Shown piece after piece: positions 1-9,659 of a DNA stretch of 64,000 bases. The translations under genes were made by a program, and so were the position numbers. The notes below the pieces were generated by a model, which was not told the origin of the DNA, did not search any database, and saw only the letters and a list, made by a program, of their open reading frames with translations. This DNA comes from Geitlerinema sp. BBD 1991-9 (lineage in GTDB: Bacteria > Cyanobacteriota > Cyanobacteriia > Cyanobacteriales > Geitlerinemataceae): contig LWRO01000006.1 in the NCBI GenBank assembly GCA_001657325.1, positions 237,855 through 301,854 on the forward strand, given 5' to 3'. How positions within the stretch are numbered: the first letter of the stretch is position 1; each line of letters begins with the position of its first letter.

Positions 1-395
1 TCACTCACTTCTTCGTAAACCGCCTCGAATTCCCGAACGAGCTGCGTGGTTGCGTTCAATTGAGCGGTGAGCGAATCGACTTGTCGTTCTAAAGCACTGC
101 CCCGTTCTTGAAGCTGTAATTTTTTGTCAGTGTTATATCGTAGCGCTTCTTGTAACTGCTGTCGCTCTCGCTGAACCTGCTCGAGAATACTGCTCGTTTG
201 CTGGAGGTTGACGTGGAGGGTGTGTAGTTTTTCCTTCGCTTCAGTTTGGCGGCGGACGAGCTGTCCTCGACTGATGGTTAAGCTTTTGTACTCCCTGCGC
301 AGGTCGAAATACTGAGATTCGAGTTCCTCGCGATCGAGCTTTTGAACGCGAGAGGGAAATTCGCTAACGCTTCGATAGTCTTTGTAACCAGCCAT
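1..395 (-). CDS. coiled-coil protein, N-terminal part (partial, runs off the window)
   Basis: An open frame with ATG at 395 reads leftward to the edge of the window without a stop, giving at least 131 residues. The product begins MAGYKDYRSVSEFPSR and is almost entirely charged heptad-like helix rich in Q, E, R and L, so a long coiled coil is very likely. No enzymatic motif is visible. The remainder lies outside the window, so neither the length nor the family can be stated. It is transcribed in the same direction as rtcB, but an intrinsic terminator after rtcB separates the two. Confidence 0.6.
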   Translation of the reverse strand, partial: MAGYKDYRSVSEFPSRVQKLDREELESQYFDLRREYKSLTISRGQLVRRQTEAKEKLHTLHVNLQQTSSILEQVQRERQQLQEALRYNTDKKLQLQERGSALERQVDSLTAQLNATTQLVREFEAVYEEVS

Positions 396-537
396 TTCGA
401 TCGATGATGCGATGAATTGAGTTTCAAAAATCAAGCCGAATTAATATTTCGTAATACTCTTAAAGAGTCCTAGCTTTAATTCTAAAGGGTCGATCGATCG
501 ACTCGCAACCGTAAAATCGCCGATAAAAATTCCACAA

Positions 538-570
538 AAAACCCCGGTTTCCCAGGGAAACCGGGGTTTT
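538..570 (-). terminator. intrinsic terminator after rtcB
   Basis: A nearly perfect inverted repeat (arms 538-553 and 555-570, core ACCCCGGTTTC/GAAACCGGGGT) lies 16 bases past the rtcB stop codon. On the minus strand it is followed by a run of T. This is the usual shape of a rho-independent terminator. Confidence 0.8.
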
Positions 571-585
571 CTAGCGTTCGATCGA

Positions 586-1767
586 TCAGCCTTTCACGCA
601 AACCACCTGTTTCAATGCGGCGACGACTTCCACTAAATCGGACTGCTGCGCCATCACTTCGTCGATGGGTTTGTACGCACCGGGGATTTCGTCAAGGACA
701 CCTCTGTCCTTCCGACATTCCACACCCTGCGTTTGCTTAACTAGATCGTCGATCGAAAACTGTTTTTTCGCTTTATTGCGCGACATCAAACGGCCGGCAC
801 CGTGAGAACAGCTACAATAACTTTCAAGGTTGCCCTTCCCTTTCACGATGAAAGACTTCGCCCCCATCGAACCGGGAATAATACCGTAATCGTCCTGTTG
901 CGCTCTCACCGCACCCTTGCGCGTTACGTACACCGACTCGCCAAAATGGACTTCTCGCTCGGCGTAATTGTGGTGACAGTTCACCTCGATCGAGGGTTTC
1001 ATCGGCGTTCCACCGGACAGGTATTTTTCGACAATCCGCTTCAGCCGCGCCATCATCACGTCGCGATTGTAGCGCGCATAATGTTGCGCCCACTGCAAAT
1101 CGCGCCAATACGCTTCAAATTCCGGGGTGTTAGCGACAAAATAGGCAAGATCGGGATCGTTCAAGCGAGTATCGCTGAGTTGGAGTAGCTTTTTCGCCGT
1201 GCTGATGTGGCACTGTGCGAGACGGTTGCCAATATTGCGAGATCCCGAATGTAGCATCAACCAGACGTTCTCTTCCGTGTCGAGACACACTTCGATGAAG
1301 TGGTTTCCACCGCCGAGAGACCCCATCTGTTTCATGGCTTTATCACTTACGTCCTGCACGCCAGGATGTAAGTCGTTAAACTCGCGCCATCCTTGCCAGT
1401 TGTTAACAGACTTATCAACCGTTTTATTGCTGTTAAAACCGACGGGAATAGCGGCTTCGATATCTCGGCGAATCTGTTTGAGATTTCCCTCCAGTTGTGC
1501 GGCGACAAATGGCGTTTTAACCGCACACATTCCGCACCCGATATCAACACCAACGGCCGCCGGAATAATAGCATCTTTCGTCGCAATGACCGATCCGACC
1601 AGCGCCCCTTTTCCGAGGTGAACGTCGGGCATCAGTGCTACGTGTTTGAAAACAAAAGGTAAGGCGGCGACGTTTTTCGCCATCTGAAGTTCTTGAGACC
1701 CTAAATCGTGGCTCGCCCAAGATAAAACGGGCTTAGGAGTCGAGAGTTTGAGTTGTTGGTAAGTCAT
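586..1767 (-). CDS. rtcB: RtcB family RNA-splicing ligase
   Basis: Joins RNA 2',3'-cyclic phosphate (or 3'-phosphate) and 5'-OH ends using GTP and Mn2+, in tRNA or RNA repair. The 393-residue product has the family signatures in order: a metal-binding DIGCGMC at about residues 75-81, GGGNHFIE, HSGSRNIG, HNYAE, and SHGAGR near residue 321, whose histidine is the one guanylylated in this family. I chose the ATG at 1767 because the product then begins MTYQQLKLSTPKPVL, as in other cyanobacterial RtcB proteins; an upstream in-frame TTG at 1830 adds 21 unrelated residues. No strong ribosome binding site is seen. No RtcA or RtcR gene is nearby. Confidence 0.93.
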   Translation of the reverse strand: MTYQQLKLSTPKPVLSWASHDLGSQELQMAKNVAALPFVFKHVALMPDVHLGKGALVGSVIATKDAIIPAAVGVDIGCGMCAVKTPFVAAQLEGNLKQIRRDIEAAIPVGFNSNKTVDKSVNNWQGWREFNDLHPGVQDVSDKAMKQMGSLGGGNHFIEVCLDTEENVWLMLHSGSRNIGNRLAQCHISTAKKLLQLSDTRLNDPDLAYFVANTPEFEAYWRDLQWAQHYARYNRDVMMARLKRIVEKYLSGGTPMKPSIEVNCHHNYAEREVHFGESVYVTRKGAVRAQQDDYGIIPGSMGAKSFIVKGKGNLESYCSCSHGAGRLMSRNKAKKQFSIDDLVKQTQGVECRKDRGVLDEIPGAYKPIDEVMAQQSDLVEVVAALKQVVCVKG

Positions 1768-2033
1768 AAGGTTTAACGATAATTGGAGGTTCAGGTAAAA
1801 TTCCCGTTCTTCGTGCCGAGGACTGGACAAACAAAGAACGGGAACAACGCATCACAAAGCAGCCAGAAGGATCGAGATCGAGTTTGACCTCTATTGTAAT
1901 ACAATAATACTACAGGCACGAGTATGTCAAGTGCTATACAGAATCGGCCAGTCCTCCGCAGGATTTTTACGGGCTTCTAGCCAGTATTACAGAGGGTTTG
2001 GAAAATCTCGATCGAGATCGAATGGCGGGAAGC

Positions 2034-3563
2034 TTACCCTAACAATAACGCCGCTTCGTCGAGGTCTTGTACGGAGAACGACCAGGTGTAAGTCTCACTG
2101 TTCGCGGTAATCGAGGCGGTGTAAGTTGCGCCAGGAGTCAAGGGACTCTGAGGCATGAGAACGATGGCATCGCGGGAATCTAAAACGGCGCGTCCCAAAC
2201 TCTGGGCGCTGGAGTCGGGGTTGGTGTAGCTGGTTTCGTCGAAGACGATGTGAGGTAAGGCGACACCGTTTTGAGTGAAGGACGATGCAGTGACGTTGGG
2301 GGTGACATTTCCCGAACCGAGTTGCAAGTAAAGCGGTGCGCCAGTGGGTGCGCTGAAGCCAGAACCGGTGAGGGGATCGGGAAATTCGTTACCGTCGTAG
2401 CTATCGATCGGCAAAGTCGCACCGTCTTGGGGGAAGAAGACGGGATAGGTGGCAGATACACTCGAATCTAAGCCGCGTAAAACATCGAGTGTGGCCGCAG
2501 ACTGAACGCCGCCGTCTGCTTCGCTATAGCTGCCGAATCCGACCTGGGTGAGTTGTGGGTCGATGATACCGATACCGTGGAAGGGGGCGTTCATCCAACC
2601 GTCGATCGCATCGACATCACTGCGCGAGACGGCCGAACTGGTGGTCACGTTCCCCGATTGTCCGGCTGCTTCGCCTGCTGCAGTGTACCAGGGATTGCTA
2701 GAGTCTTCGTCGTGGCCGCCTACGTCGTTTTTCACGAGATAGCGACTGTGTAGTACGCCACCGGAACTCCATTCTGGGTTTTCGTTAACGCTGGGGAGTC
2801 CGGCGAGACTCCGGAATTGGTTGACTCGTCCCAACCAATCGCTATCGTTGGCGCTGGTGAGGAAGACGAAATCGTCAAAGCTAGGTCGTCCCGTTTCGAC
2901 GATACCGAGAGTTTCGCCGGTACTGAGGGCGATACGGCCGTCCGACCACACGACGAGGTCGGAAATTGAGAGGTCTTGGGCGGAGAAGGCGATTTTATCT
3001 CCTTCTGCGGCGTTGAAGTCGGTGAGTTTGTCCGCCAGTGAGGCATCGGAAACCGCACCGTCGCGACTGAGGAAGAAGACATCGGCCCCCGAACCGCCGG
3101 TTAGGGTGTCGAAGCCGAGGCTACCGGAAATCGTGTCTTCGCCGCGATCGCCGGAAACGAGGTCGTCACCGTTGTCGCCGAGGAGGACGTCATTATCTTG
3201 TCCGCCAAAAATTAAGTCGTCGTTTTCGCCACCTCGGAGTGCGTCGTTCCCGAGGTTTCCGAAGAGGATATCGTTGGCGTTTCCGCCTTCGATCGAGTCG
3301 TTATCTCGTCCGGCGGCCACGGTGTCGTCACCACCATGACCCAGAAGACTGTCGTTTCCGGCGTTTCCGAAGGTGATGCGAGGGCTGTCGTCGTCGTCGT
3401 ATCGATCGTCTCCTCCGAGTAGCGCCACGGCATCGATACCGGGAGAGCCGGATAAAAGGTCTTTTTGGGTTCCAGGGATATCGAGGTATTTAATGAGGTC
3501 GTTGCTGTTGCTTCCGATGGCAAAGTCGTAGTCGGAAGCAGTAACGATATCGGCAAATGTCAT
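2034..3563 (-). CDS. RTX-repeat protein with CAP/SCP domain
   Basis: A 509-residue predicted extracellular protein. Residues of about 45-165 carry a tandem run of glycine/aspartate nonapeptides (GNDSLLGHGGDD, GGENDDLIFGG and similar), the calcium-binding beta-roll of type I secreted proteins. Residues of about 245-370 look like a CAP (SCP/PR-1) domain, beginning RVNQFRSLAGLPSV. A roughly 120-residue C-terminal beta-rich region follows. There is no N-terminal signal peptide, which fits type I secretion. The order is unusual because RTX blocks normally sit close to the C-terminus. The start is supported by GGAAGGA about 7 bases upstream of ATG 3563. Function is unknown. Confidence 0.75.
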   Translation of the reverse strand: MTFADIVTASDYDFAIGSNSNDLIKYLDIPGTQKDLLSGSPGIDAVALLGGDDRYDDDDSPRITFGNAGNDSLLGHGGDDTVAAGRDNDSIEGGNANDILFGNLGNDALRGGENDDLIFGGQDNDVLLGDNGDDLVSGDRGEDTISGSLGFDTLTGGSGADVFFLSRDGAVSDASLADKLTDFNAAEGDKIAFSAQDLSISDLVVWSDGRIALSTGETLGIVETGRPSFDDFVFLTSANDSDWLGRVNQFRSLAGLPSVNENPEWSSGGVLHSRYLVKNDVGGHDEDSSNPWYTAAGEAAGQSGNVTTSSAVSRSDVDAIDGWMNAPFHGIGIIDPQLTQVGFGSYSEADGGVQSAATLDVLRGLDSSVSATYPVFFPQDGATLPIDSYDGNEFPDPLTGSGFSAPTGAPLYLQLGSGNVTPNVTASSFTQNGVALPHIVFDETSYTNPDSSAQSLGRAVLDSRDAIVLMPQSPLTPGATYTASITANSETYTWSFSVQDLDEAALLLG

Positions 3564-3802
3564 GATAGAATCCTTCCAATTCAGGATTTACGGTTTTGGG
3601 TAGATGCCGTTTTACTTCTATTATATTTTTTGTTTTTTAAAGTGTCTGGGCTTCGGCTTCACTCCGCCCCAGGGATGACAAAATGGACAATTGAAGATCG
3701 ACTAGAAAGCTTCTATTACTTAAATCAAGCAACAAACCAAAAATTCAAAATCTTTAAATTGAAGCAAGAAAAAACCTAAATGCTCGTGGGATTCGGCGGA
3801 GC

Positions 3803-4267
3803 TCAGCCCACATTTTTACGCTCTACAATCGTCATCACAGCCTGCAACTGACCGTCCGGTGCAAAACTTTGAGTCGTGCGAACGCGATCGATCTCCGTTA
3901 CCAAGTGAATTAACTCGATCGCGCGAAGTGCATTGGTTGCTTTTTCCCACATCTTAAAGACAATCGATCGATCGTCTATCTCTGTCGCTAATGTTTTATA
4001 ATTTGAAAAAGGGAACTGCTCGCTCAGGATTTCAAGCTGTCCTTCTCCAACCACACGACCGACAAACTGTTGAATGTCGATCGATCCGTCAGCATTCGTT
4101 TGAGTGTTCGTCTGTCGCCACTCGTTGTCAACGATCTGCTGGTCTAAAACGGCGGTGAACTGCTGGATTTTGTTCCCGTCTCGATCGCAAATCGTCCAGG
4201 TTCCTTCCCAAATCCCAACGTGTTTGGGAAAAACGCGAAAATTTTGGAGTTGAGGCGCGTTCGTCAT
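3803..4267 (-). CDS. DUF3598-like small protein
   Basis: A 154-residue protein of unknown function. It contains HVGIWEGTWT near the N-terminus and alternating beta strands, which resemble DUF3598 proteins of cyanobacteria (some relatives are thought to be lipocalin-like). The start is ATG 4267, overlapping the stop of the upstream helicase gene as ATGA, with a GGAGG ribosome binding site inside the end of that gene. The two are therefore probably translationally coupled. The DUF assignment comes from memory of the fold pattern and was not searched. Confidence 0.55.
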   Translation of the reverse strand: MTNAPQLQNFRVFPKHVGIWEGTWTICDRDGNKIQQFTAVLDQQIVDNEWRQTNTQTNADGSIDIQQFVGRVVGEGQLEILSEQFPFSNYKTLATEIDDRSIVFKMWEKATNALRAIELIHLVTEIDRVRTTQSFAPDGQLQAVMTIVERKNVG

Positions 4268-5790
4268 TCTTCCTCCGAATGAGACGGTTCGACATTCCAT
4301 TTTCCCCCAGATTCAGCTGCGCGTTGCGTTGGATTCGATCGACGGCCGTACAACGGAACGGGATCGTTCGGTTTGGAAATTAACTCGAGTTGACGCGGTT
4401 GCTGAGGAGACGGTTGTTTTTTCGGTTTTCCACGACGACGCTTTGACGTTCGCTCTTCCGTCGTATCTTCGGAAACCACTTCGTAAAGAATCGCCTGCTT
4501 GTCTTTCGATTTTCCTTTCCGCAAAACCCGTCCGAGACGCTGAATGTATTCCCGCGTCGAACCACTTCCCGACAGCAAAATGGCCACTCTCGCCTCGGGG
4601 ACGTCTACACCTTCGTTCAAAACGTGGGAGGCGACGAGACAGCGATAGTCGCCGCTGCGAAAGCGAGATAGGACTTCATGACGTTCCTTAACGGGGGTTT
4701 GGTGTGTAATCGCAGGTAGGAGAAAATCTTGAGAAATGCGGTAAACCGTAGCGTTGTCATTGGTGAAAATTAAAATCGGTTCCGGGTAGTGTTCGGTGAG
4801 GAGATCGGCGAGAACGCGCAGTTTTGCGTCAGTTCCCAACGCGATCGACTTCGCTTCGTGATGCGCTTTCATGGCGCGTCGTCCCTGGACGGATTTCGCA
4901 CTGGCTCGGACGAAGTTTTGCCAACCTTGGAGACTCCCCAAACTGAGTCTAGACTGCTGTAAAAACTCGTTGCGAATTGCGATCAGCTCGTCGTAACGCT
5001 GGCGTTCGAGATCGGAGAGTTTGACTTTAATCTGTTCGATGCGGTGTTCGGCTAGAGTGTGTCCGGCTAAATCTTCGGGACTGCGTCGGTAGACTTCCTC
5101 GCCGATGAGAACTTGTAAATCTTCGTGTTTTCCATCCGATCGTTCGGGGGTTGCAGACAGTCCAAGGCGATAAGGCGCGATCGAATATTCGGCGATGACG
5201 CGATAAAACTCAGTGGGGAGGTGGTGACATTCATCGAATATTAAAAATCCGTATCGATCGCCGATATGCTCTGCGTGAATCGCCGCACTGTCATAAGTGG
5301 CGACGAGAATTTGAGATCGATCGTGAGAACCACCGCCGAGTAATCCCACTTCCGCATCGGGAAACGCCGCCAATAGATGGGCGTACCACTGATGCATTAA
5401 ATCTAACGTGGGAACGACGATCAAGGTACTGCGTGGCGTTTGTTCCAAGCACAGTTGCGCCAAATAGGTTTTTCCCGCTGCGGTGGGGAGAACGACGACT
5501 CCTCGCCGTCCTGCTTGTTTCCAGGCTTCCAAGGCTTCCGCTTGGTGAGGGTAGGGGGTCATCTCCAAGCGAGCGTTGAGATCGAGGGGAATAAACTCTC
5601 GGGCGTTGTCTTCAAAGGGCGTGTCGCTGTCCCGCAAGGCTTCGACGAGGGGGCGGTAGTCAATGGCGGGAACGCGAAATTTCTCCACTCGATCGTCCCA
5701 GGTGGCGAAATCAATCCAGGCTTTCCCCCGAGGTGGCGGGTGGAGTAAAAGCGTGCCTCGATCGAACGATAACTTGGGAAGACGAGCCAT
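4264..5790 (-). CDS. XPB/RAD25-like superfamily 2 DNA helicase
   Basis: A 508-residue SF2 helicase. A Walker A loop PTAAGKT lies at residues 102-108, the DECH box at 186-189, a LSATPER motif III, and arginine-finger motif VI (QRLGRVLRKG) at about residue 415. The DECH box and compact N-terminal domain match the bacterial XPB/UvsW-like group, which acts in ATP-dependent DNA unwinding and repair. Many relatives have a DUF790 nuclease partner next door; none is seen here, and the downstream coupled gene is the DUF3598-like one instead. The last about 60 residues are basic and low in complexity (TSKRRRGKPKK), probably disordered. Confidence 0.85.
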   Translation of the reverse strand: MARLPKLSFDRGTLLLHPPPRGKAWIDFATWDDRVEKFRVPAIDYRPLVEALRDSDTPFEDNAREFIPLDLNARLEMTPYPHQAEALEAWKQAGRRGVVVLPTAAGKTYLAQLCLEQTPRSTLIVVPTLDLMHQWYAHLLAAFPDAEVGLLGGGSHDRSQILVATYDSAAIHAEHIGDRYGFLIFDECHHLPTEFYRVIAEYSIAPYRLGLSATPERSDGKHEDLQVLIGEEVYRRSPEDLAGHTLAEHRIEQIKVKLSDLERQRYDELIAIRNEFLQQSRLSLGSLQGWQNFVRASAKSVQGRRAMKAHHEAKSIALGTDAKLRVLADLLTEHYPEPILIFTNDNATVYRISQDFLLPAITHQTPVKERHEVLSRFRSGDYRCLVASHVLNEGVDVPEARVAILLSGSGSTREYIQRLGRVLRKGKSKDKQAILYEVVSEDTTEERTSKRRRGKPKKQPSPQQPRQLELISKPNDPVPLYGRRSNPTQRAAESGGKWNVEPSHSEEE

Positions 5791-5894
5791 AAAATCCAGT
5801 TGCTGTATGGAGGTCGTGTGTTTTCAGGATATCGGAAGATGTTGATGTGAAGAGATGATGCGATGATGGAAAAGGTCTTTTGCAAACCGCTTCT

Positions 5895-7451
5895 ATGAGT
5901 CTCAAACAACTGGTTTTGTTCGTCCTGACGAGCGTTACGGCGTTAGTCGTCGGTTTGGCGTTGCTGGGAAGTTGGCAACAGCCACAAATTCAAAGTCGCT
6001 TGGATTTAGCCCAGACGAATCTCGCTCTACAAGCGGCGGAGTGGACACCTCCAGTGGAATGGGAGATGGAAAGCTTACCGGGGGGATTAATTGGAGAAGA
6101 CGTTTACAAAACTTCGATCGAACAATATCGCGAATCGCTAGAGACAGTTGGCACACGTTTGCAAGAAAATCAGTTGAAGTTGCAATCGCTTCAAGCCGAT
6201 CTGTCTGCGAAATCGAACGCTCAAATTCCGCCGTTACAAAGTGCGATCGAGAAACAACAAGCATTGCGAGAAACTTTAGAAGTTCGCTTGGGGGTGTTGC
6301 TGGCTAGTCGAGATCGGGTGAGTGAGGGATTAGAACTGTGGTCGGACACGATCGATCGATCGAAATCTTCCGCGAGTGAATTCCTCAGTCCCGAGGCGAC
6401 AACCGCCCTCGTGTTAGCCCGATTGTGGCGCGAACCTCCGAGCGTTCTACCGAATGCCGAAGCACAAGTTCAGACACAATTGAACGGTTGGTTTCGCTAT
6501 CGTGCTTTAGAACGACTTTATCAGATCGAAGATCGATCGCAACCCCTTGCCGTTTTACTCGCATCCGAACAAGAAATTGCCCGTCAAACATTAATTAAAC
6601 TCGTTATTCTCACGATAATGTCAGGCTTGGCGTTGCTCATTGGTACGGGATTGTTGATTTTCTTTATCGGACAGCGTTTCGTGAAAGGAGACGAATCCGT
6701 CTTGTCGAGAAATCAGACTGTTGCTTGGTCGATGGATTGGGAATGGGATACTATCGCACAGGTCGTTGTTTTTGGTTTTTTTATCGTCTTTTTTCTCGGA
6801 CAGTTTATTTCAGGAACGATTATTTTTCCTGTCATTTTCAAGAGTTTAAATCTCGATGCCTCGAACTTGAGTAGTCGCTGGCAAGCCATCTCAATTTTAG
6901 GCGGTTATTTAATTTCTGGCTTAGCTGCACTTTCGGTCATGTACGTTTCGCTGAAACCCTATTTTCCCCTCAAGCCGGATTGGTTTCGCTTTAATTTACC
7001 GCAAGGTTTAAGTTGGGGATTTGCTGGATACTTAGCCGCTGTTCCACTCGTATTGGGTGTTTCACTCATCAATCAAGGATTGTGGGATGGGAAAGGCGGA
7101 AGCAACCCCATTTTAGAAATTGCCTTAGAGGGGCGAGACTGGGTTGCGATTGCTTGCTTTTTTATAACAGCATCAGTTCTCGCTCCGGTTTTTGAGGAGT
7201 TGATTTTTCGAGGCTTCCTGTTGCCGTCTCTGACGCGATACGTTCCTGTTTGGGGTTCGATCGTTCTCAGTAGTTTAGTGTTTGCATTGGCACATTTGAG
7301 TGTTTCGGAAGTGTTACCCTTGGCGACTTTGGGAGTTGTATTAGGGGTGATTTACACGCGATCGAGGAATTTATTGGCAGCGATGTTGATGCACGGGTTG
7401 TGGAACAGTGGAACGCTCGTCAGTTTGGTTATTTTAGGAAGTGGTTCTTGA
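5895..7451 (+). CDS. CPBP family intramembrane metalloprotease
   Basis: A 518-residue membrane protein. One N-terminal membrane segment is followed by a soluble coiled-coil region to about residue 225, then several membrane helices carrying the CPBP (Abi/CAAX protease-like) motifs: FEELIFRGF (EExxxR), AHLSVSE, and HGLWN near the C-terminus. These residues form the glutamate/histidine metal site of type II CAAX proteases. The long N-terminal extension is typical of the large cyanobacterial members. I use ATG 5895 (MSLKQLVLF); an upstream TTG at 5880 is possible. The next gene starts 22 bases downstream and may be cotranscribed. Confidence 0.85.
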   Translation: MSLKQLVLFVLTSVTALVVGLALLGSWQQPQIQSRLDLAQTNLALQAAEWTPPVEWEMESLPGGLIGEDVYKTSIEQYRESLETVGTRLQENQLKLQSLQADLSAKSNAQIPPLQSAIEKQQALRETLEVRLGVLLASRDRVSEGLELWSDTIDRSKSSASEFLSPEATTALVLARLWREPPSVLPNAEAQVQTQLNGWFRYRALERLYQIEDRSQPLAVLLASEQEIARQTLIKLVILTIMSGLALLIGTGLLIFFIGQRFVKGDESVLSRNQTVAWSMDWEWDTIAQVVVFGFFIVFFLGQFISGTIIFPVIFKSLNLDASNLSSRWQAISILGGYLISGLAALSVMYVSLKPYFPLKPDWFRFNLPQGLSWGFAGYLAAVPLVLGVSLINQGLWDGKGGSNPILEIALEGRDWVAIACFFITASVLAPVFEELIFRGFLLPSLTRYVPVWGSIVLSSLVFALAHLSVSEVLPLATLGVVLGVIYTRSRNLLAAMLMHGLWNSGTLVSLVILGSGS

Positions 7452-7473
7452 TTGTTACAAATACCAAAATCAA

Positions 7474-8055
7474 ATGCCAAAACCTGAAATTTATGTCAGT
7501 ACAGATGTTGAAGCTGACGGCCCGATTCCCGGTATTTTTTCGGTGCTGAGTTTTGCCTCGGCGGCGTATACAGGTGAGAAAAAACTCGTCGCGACGTTTT
7601 CGGCGAATTTAGAAACCCTTCCCGATGCAGTTCCCGATGCGGATACGATGGCGTGGTGGGCGAAAAACCCCGAGGCTTGGAACGCCTGTCGTCAAAACTG
7701 CCAAAAACCTGAAATTGCAATGCCAATGTATCGAGATTGGCTGAAACAATTGCCGGGAAAGCCAGTTTTTGTGGGATATCCCGCCGCTTACGATTTTATG
7801 TTCGTGTATTGGTATTTAATTCGGTTTGCGGGGGAAAGTCCGTTTTCGCATTCGGCGTTGGATATCAAAACCTACGCCATGGCAATGCTGAAGGGAGAAT
7901 ATCGATCGAGCACTAAGCGAAATATGCCGAAATCCTGGTTCGATCGATTGCCTCACACTCATGTTGCATTAGACGATGCCATCGAGCAAGGGGCGTTGTT
8001 TTGTAATATGTTGAAGGCGAACTGTCAGGCTCGATCGAGTTCGATCGAGGCTTGA
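7474..8055 (+). CDS. DEDDh 3'-5' exonuclease (Rv2179c-like)
   Basis: A 193-residue nuclease-fold protein. Motif I is STDVEADGP (the D and E metal ligands), motif II is in [13 protein letters not shown], and motif III is HVALDDA (His and Asp), giving the DEDDh set. The small size and the DVEADG form resemble the Rv2179c-like 3'-5' exoribonucleases. ATG 7474 is chosen because it starts just before the first strand; GTG 7441 would overlap the upstream gene. Its end overlaps the end of the convergent DUF1330 gene by 31 bases. Confidence 0.75.
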   Translation: MPKPEIYVSTDVEADGPIPGIFSVLSFASAAYTGEKKLVATFSANLETLPDAVPDADTMAWWAKNPEAWNACRQNCQKPEIAMPMYRDWLKQLPGKPVFVGYPAAYDFMFVYWYLIRFAGESPFSHSALDIKTYAMAMLKGEYRSSTKRNMPKSWFDRLPHTHVALDDAIEQGALFCNMLKANCQARSSSIEA

Positions 8056-8345
8056 CCGTCTAAGAGCAACACTGTTGCTTCGGCCGCACCTTCGCGCAAC
8101 TTTTTCAATTCCACATATTCCGAGGAATTCCAAAACGTTAACGCCGCCTCTCGCGACGGCCACTCGGAAATAACAATGCGCCAGTCTTCAGTCCAATCAC
8201 CTTCGAGGACAGTTTGAGTTCCCCCCAAAACGCGGTAGTGTCCGCCGTATTTTGCCGTCAGCGGGCCGACTCCTCGGACGTATAAAGCAAATTGTTTTGG
8301 GTCGAGAACGCGCGCGCGAACGAAGAGAAAAGCCGGTTGAGTCAC
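8025..8345 (-). CDS. DUF1330 family protein
   Basis: A 106-residue product with the dimeric alpha/beta-barrel pattern of DUF1330: [12 protein letters not shown], then [10 protein letters not shown], then [18 protein letters not shown]. The function of the family is unknown. The frame stays open upstream into the methyltransferase gene, but the homologous region begins at a GTG at 8345, two bases after the methyltransferase stop, so coupled translation is likely. The 3' end overlaps the exonuclease gene on the other strand. Confidence 0.75.
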   Translation of the reverse strand: MTQPAFLFVRARVLDPKQFALYVRGVGPLTAKYGGHYRVLGGTQTVLEGDWTEDWRIVISEWPSREAALTFWNSSEYVELKKLREGAAEATVLLLDGQASIELDRA

Positions 8346-8347
8346 AA

Positions 8348-9614
8348 CTAAAACGAGGACGATTCGAATCCTGGTATGGTTAACTGAAGTTCTGTGGGTT
8401 CGGGTTGTCGAACGGGTTGCGGTGTTTCTCGGTTCAACGTTGCAATTGCACAACGGCCGATATGATAAGCCAAGTTAACAGGAATAGCATTTCCAATTTG
8501 TTTGTATTGTGCGGATATCGTTCCTGCAAATTCCCAAGTGTCGGGAAAGGTTTGAATTCTTGCATATTCGCGAACAGTTAAAGGTCTCGTTTCTTGGGGA
8601 TGACAGCGTTCGGTTTGCGTTTGTGCAGGACTACAAGTTAAAGTCAAAGCGGGTTCGTCCCAGGCTAATCGTTTCGCAAAGCCAGTACGTCCACCACCTT
8701 TATAATAACTGTTTTTCATATAGTCTTTCTGAATATCGACGGGAAGATCTCGCCAGTTTCCACCTGGAGGAACGAGTTTCATGATTTGACGTTTTCGATC
8801 GTTGTATTGAATTCCAGCAGAGGGTGGACAGTTTTGAAGTGCTTCGCCTAGGGAAATAGAATAGCTTTTTTCAGCAGGAAAAATGGGTTGTAAATTTAAA
8901 TCTTTTCGGGTTGCAACAATTAACAGGCGCTCGCGTTTTTGAGGGACATCTAAGAATTGAGCGCGAACCACATGATAGTCGGTTTGATAGCCGAGATCTT
9001 CTAAAATCTCGAGCATGATTTGAAGCGTTTCCCCTTTGTGATGGGTGAGTAAGCCTTTGACGTTTTCAGCGATTGCAATGGGGGGTTTAACTTCGCGGAC
9101 GCAACGTGCGAACTCGAAAAATAAAGTTCCTCGTGCGTCTTCTAAGCCTCGACGAAAGCCAGCGTGACTGAACGCTTGACAGGGAAATCCACCAGAAACG
9201 ATATCGACTTGGTGGCGAAATTCGGAAAAATCAATTTTGGCAACGTCCTCACCAACGACGTGCCAATGGGGACGATTGTTTGTTAAGGTTTCAATGCAAG
9301 ATCGATCGACTTCGACGAGGAGTTTATGTTGAAGTCCCGCGTTTTCAAATCCTAATGCCAGTCCTCCTGCACCTGCAAATAGCTCGATCGCGGTAAAATG
9401 GCTCTGATGTTCGGCGTGCAAAATTCTATAGCGATTTTCAGTCCGATTGCCACTCCGCATTCGATAAAATTCTTCAATTTCTTCGAGATTAAATATCCGA
9501 TTCTTATTTCGATCGAGATAACTTTTGATAAGCTGCTTTTTCTCCCAAGTGAAAACATCTTGGGGGGGGGACACCCAATCGTCTGGCGGCTTCTTGCAAG
9601 CTAACTGCCTTCAT
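8348..9614 (-). CDS. HTH-domain DNA (cytosine-5-)-methyltransferase, frame interrupted by a C9 tract
   Basis: The catalytic part has all main C5-methyltransferase motifs: FAGAGG (I), GGFPCQAFSHAG with the catalytic Cys (IV), ENVKG (VI), QKRERL (VIII), RPLTVREYARIQTFPD (IX) and QIGNAIPVNLA (X). The uninterrupted frame starts only at a GTG at 9574 (408 residues). An ATG at 9614 encodes MKAVSLQEAARRLGV, the first half of a MerR/excisionase-like helix-turn-helix whose second half (PPQDVFTWEKK and on to EEIEEFYRMRSG) lies in the main frame. The two halves are out of frame by one base at a run of nine C (plus-strand G 9562-9570). With eight C the protein would be one continuous 421-residue chain. 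With nine, the ATG frame ends after about 37 codons. The upstream gene looks like its restriction partner. Confidence 0.85.
9562..9570 (-). repeat. poly-C9 homopolymer inside the methyltransferase 5' end
   Basis: Nine consecutive G on the plus strand (C on the coding strand) sit at the junction between the two reading frames of the helix-turn-helix domain. A change to eight would restore one continuous frame from ATG 9614. Such mononucleotide tracts are typical slipped-strand mispairing sites in phase-variable genes, and are also typical sequencing error sites. Confidence 0.9.
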
Positions 9615-9659
9615 CTCGATCGATTATTTAATAAATTATGCTTCTTTATCCTAGCATAT

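Noticed and set aside
2821..3339. 172-residue frame opposite the RTX repeats, rich in S, R and P
   Set aside because: It mirrors the Gly/Asp nonapeptide repeats of the real gene; its composition is an artefact of that repeat.
8348..9614. The C5-methyltransferase as the CGATCG (HIP1) methylase known from other cyanobacteria
   Set aside because: The N-terminus and the adjacent nuclease gene differ from the orphan HIP1 methylase as I recall it; nothing in the sequence shows its target.
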